In this document: piece after piece, positions 41,774-43,001 of the stretch
How the letters are laid out: each line of letters starts with the position of its first letter
How positions within the stretch are numbered: the first letter of the stretch is position 1
Origin: Kineococcus siccus
Lineage (GTDB): Bacteria > Actinomycetota > Actinomycetes > Actinomycetales > Kineococcaceae
Reading direction: 5' to 3'
Length of the DNA stretch: 43,001 nucleotides
NCBI RefSeq assembly: GCF_009906795.1
Contig: NZ_JAAALN010000011.1
Coordinates: 1-43,001, forward strand
Translations under genes and position numbers: made by a program
The notes under the pieces: generated by a model
Told to the model about the DNA's origin: nothing
What the model saw: the letters and a program-made list of their open reading frames with translations, nothing else
The model's database searches: none

Positions 41774-42994
41774 GTGGAAGGCTCAGCTCCGGACGGCGGC
41801 AGCGTCGTCGTCGTGAACTGCGGGAGCTCGTCGGTGAAGCTGGCGGTCGTCGACCCCGTCACGGGTGAGCGGTCGCTGTCCTGCCTGGGCGAGCGGCTCG
41901 GCTCGCCCGAGGCCGTCGCCCACCTCACGACCGCCGCGGGGCGTCGCACGGTGCCGCTGGCCGCCGGGTCGCACCGCGAGGCGCTGGAGCAGCTGCTCGC
42001 CGAGGTCCTCGCCGCCGACCTGCCCCCGCTGACGGGCGTCGGCCACCGCGTCGTCCAGGGCGGCTCGCGGTTCCGCGCCTCCGTGCGCGTCGACGACGCC
42101 GTGCTCGCCGAGGTGCTGGAGCTCGCGGCGCTCGCGCCCCTGCACAACCCCGCCAACGCCGCCGGCATCGAGGCCGCGCGCGCCGTGCTGGGCGACCTGC
42201 CGCACGTCGCGGTCTTCGACACCGCCTTCCACCAGACGATGCCCGAGCGGGCCTACCGCTACGCCGTGCCCACGCGCTGGTACGAGGAGTTCGGGGTCCG
42301 CCGCTACGGCATGCACGGCACCAGCCACCGCTTCGTCAGCGGCCGCGCCGCCGAGCTGCTCGCGTCCCAGGGGCGCGACCCGGCCACGCTGCGCCTGGTC
42401 GTCGCGCACCTGGGCAACGGCTGCAGCGCCACCGCCGTCCTCGGCGGCCGCTCCGTCGACACGACGATGGGGCTGACGCCGCTGGAGGGCCTCGTCATGG
42501 GGACGCGCTCGGGCGACGTCGACCCCGCCGTGCTCGACCTGGTGTCCTCGCGCACCGGGGAGGACGTGCACGAGCTCGTCCGGCAGCTGAACTCCGCCAG
42601 CGGGCTGCAGGCCCTCTCGGGGCTGACCAACGACGTCCGGGAGCTGTCCGCGGCGGCGGAGAGCGGCCACGCCGGGGCCGCGCTCGCGCTGGACGTCTTC
42701 ACCTACCGCGCCGCCAAGCACGTGGCCGGGCTGACCGTGGCCCTGGGTGGTCTCGACGCCCTGGTCCTCACGGGCGGCATCGGCGAGAACGCCGCGGGCG
42801 TCCGGTCCGGGTTGCTGACCCGGCTGCGCCACCTCGGCCTGGAGGAGGACGCCGCGGCCAACGCCGACCACGGCCGGGGAGGGGACCCCGCGGGCCGCAT
42901 CACGGTCGCGGGCGACGGCCCGCTCGCGCTCGTGGTGCCGACGGACGAGGAGCTGCTCATCGCCCGCGACACCGTCGAGCTCGTCGCGTCCTGA
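41774..42994 (+). CDS. ackA: Acetate kinase
   Basis: 406 residues from a GTG. Family signatures: VVVVNCGSSSVKLAVV near the start, GHRVVQGG, ALAPLHNPANAAGI, YGMHGTSHRFVS, VAHLGNGCSATAV and LTGGIGENAAGVR. It interconverts acetate and ATP with acetyl phosphate. The phosphotransacetylase partner is not in this window; it is often adjacent, possibly beyond the left end of the gene's operon or elsewhere. It is divergent from the antiporter gene with a 65-base gap. Confidence 0.95.
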   Translation: MEGSAPDGGSVVVVNCGSSSVKLAVVDPVTGERSLSCLGERLGSPEAVAHLTTAAGRRTVPLAAGSHREALEQLLAEVLAADLPPLTGVGHRVVQGGSRFRASVRVDDAVLAEVLELAALAPLHNPANAAGIEAARAVLGDLPHVAVFDTAFHQTMPERAYRYAVPTRWYEEFGVRRYGMHGTSHRFVSGRAAELLASQGRDPATLRLVVAHLGNGCSATAVLGGRSVDTTMGLTPLEGLVMGTRSGDVDPAVLDLVSSRTGEDVHELVRQLNSASGLQALSGLTNDVRELSAAAESGHAGAALALDVFTYRAAKHVAGLTVALGGLDALVLTGGIGENAAGVRSGLLTRLRHLGLEEDAAANADHGRGGDPAGRITVAGDGPLALVVPTDEELLIARDTVELVAS

Positions 42995-43001
42995 CCCCAC
43001 C

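Noticed and set aside
1-43001. CRISPR array, rRNA genes or insertion sequence
   Set aside because: No regularly spaced repeats, no rRNA-like stretches, no transposase motifs or terminal inverted repeats of an IS were seen.

Overview
The window comes from a very GC-rich actinobacterium. The evidence is the strong G/C bias at third codon positions, frequent GTG starts, many 4-base start/stop overlaps, promoters placed so that the start codon is the first transcribed base, and an actinomycete-type integrative conjugative element (AICE). A Kineosporiaceae relative such as Kineococcus is my guess, not something the sequence proves.

Left chromosomal part (1-13.9 kb): a LysR regulator, a membrane diguanylate cyclase, a GAF-PAS-GAF-GGDEF cyclase coupled to a large MASE1/multi-PAS kinase-like protein that lacks its phospho-acceptor histidine, a phospholipase-D-like protein, a zinc alcohol dehydrogenase divergent from a TetR regulator with two matching operators between them, and a MarR regulator divergent from an FAD monooxygenase.

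Island (about 13.94-29.46 kb, visibly richer in A/T): it ends on the right at the 3' end of a tRNA-Lys gene. It holds an AICE backbone (truncated HTH regulator, two small conserved-looking genes, FtsK/TraSA-like translocase, HUH rolling-circle initiator, excisionase, tyrosine integrase) and defence-type cargo. The cargo is an unknown protein with an XRE-ImmA/IrrE metalloprotease, a DUF262/HNH (GmrSD-like) protein, a SLATT-reverse transcriptase pair, a P-loop ATPase, and a PD-(D/E)XK (DUF91-like) nuclease. The reverse transcriptase module appears to have replaced the end of the AICE regulator.

Most interesting item: directly upstream of the SLATT-RT genes lies a strong candidate structured RNA (18373-18508). 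It has its own promoter, a 16-bp closing helix, four internal hairpins (three with GCAA, UUCG or GAAA tetraloops), and a single-stranded linker framed by a direct repeat of 20-nt period. That layout would suit an RT that makes tandem-repeat cDNA by realigning on its template. The SLATT gene carries a one-base frameshift as read.

Right chromosomal part (29.46-43 kb): an MHS-type transporter, an IclR regulator and a divergent beta-hydroxyacid dehydrogenase sharing one operator motif; thioredoxin; a DUF2993 lipoprotein-like protein; a GH105-type glycosidase / aldo-keto reductase / epimerase operon; a TPP riboswitch controlling thiM-thiE-thiD; a Na+/H+ antiporter fused to a UBP zinc finger; and acetate kinase.
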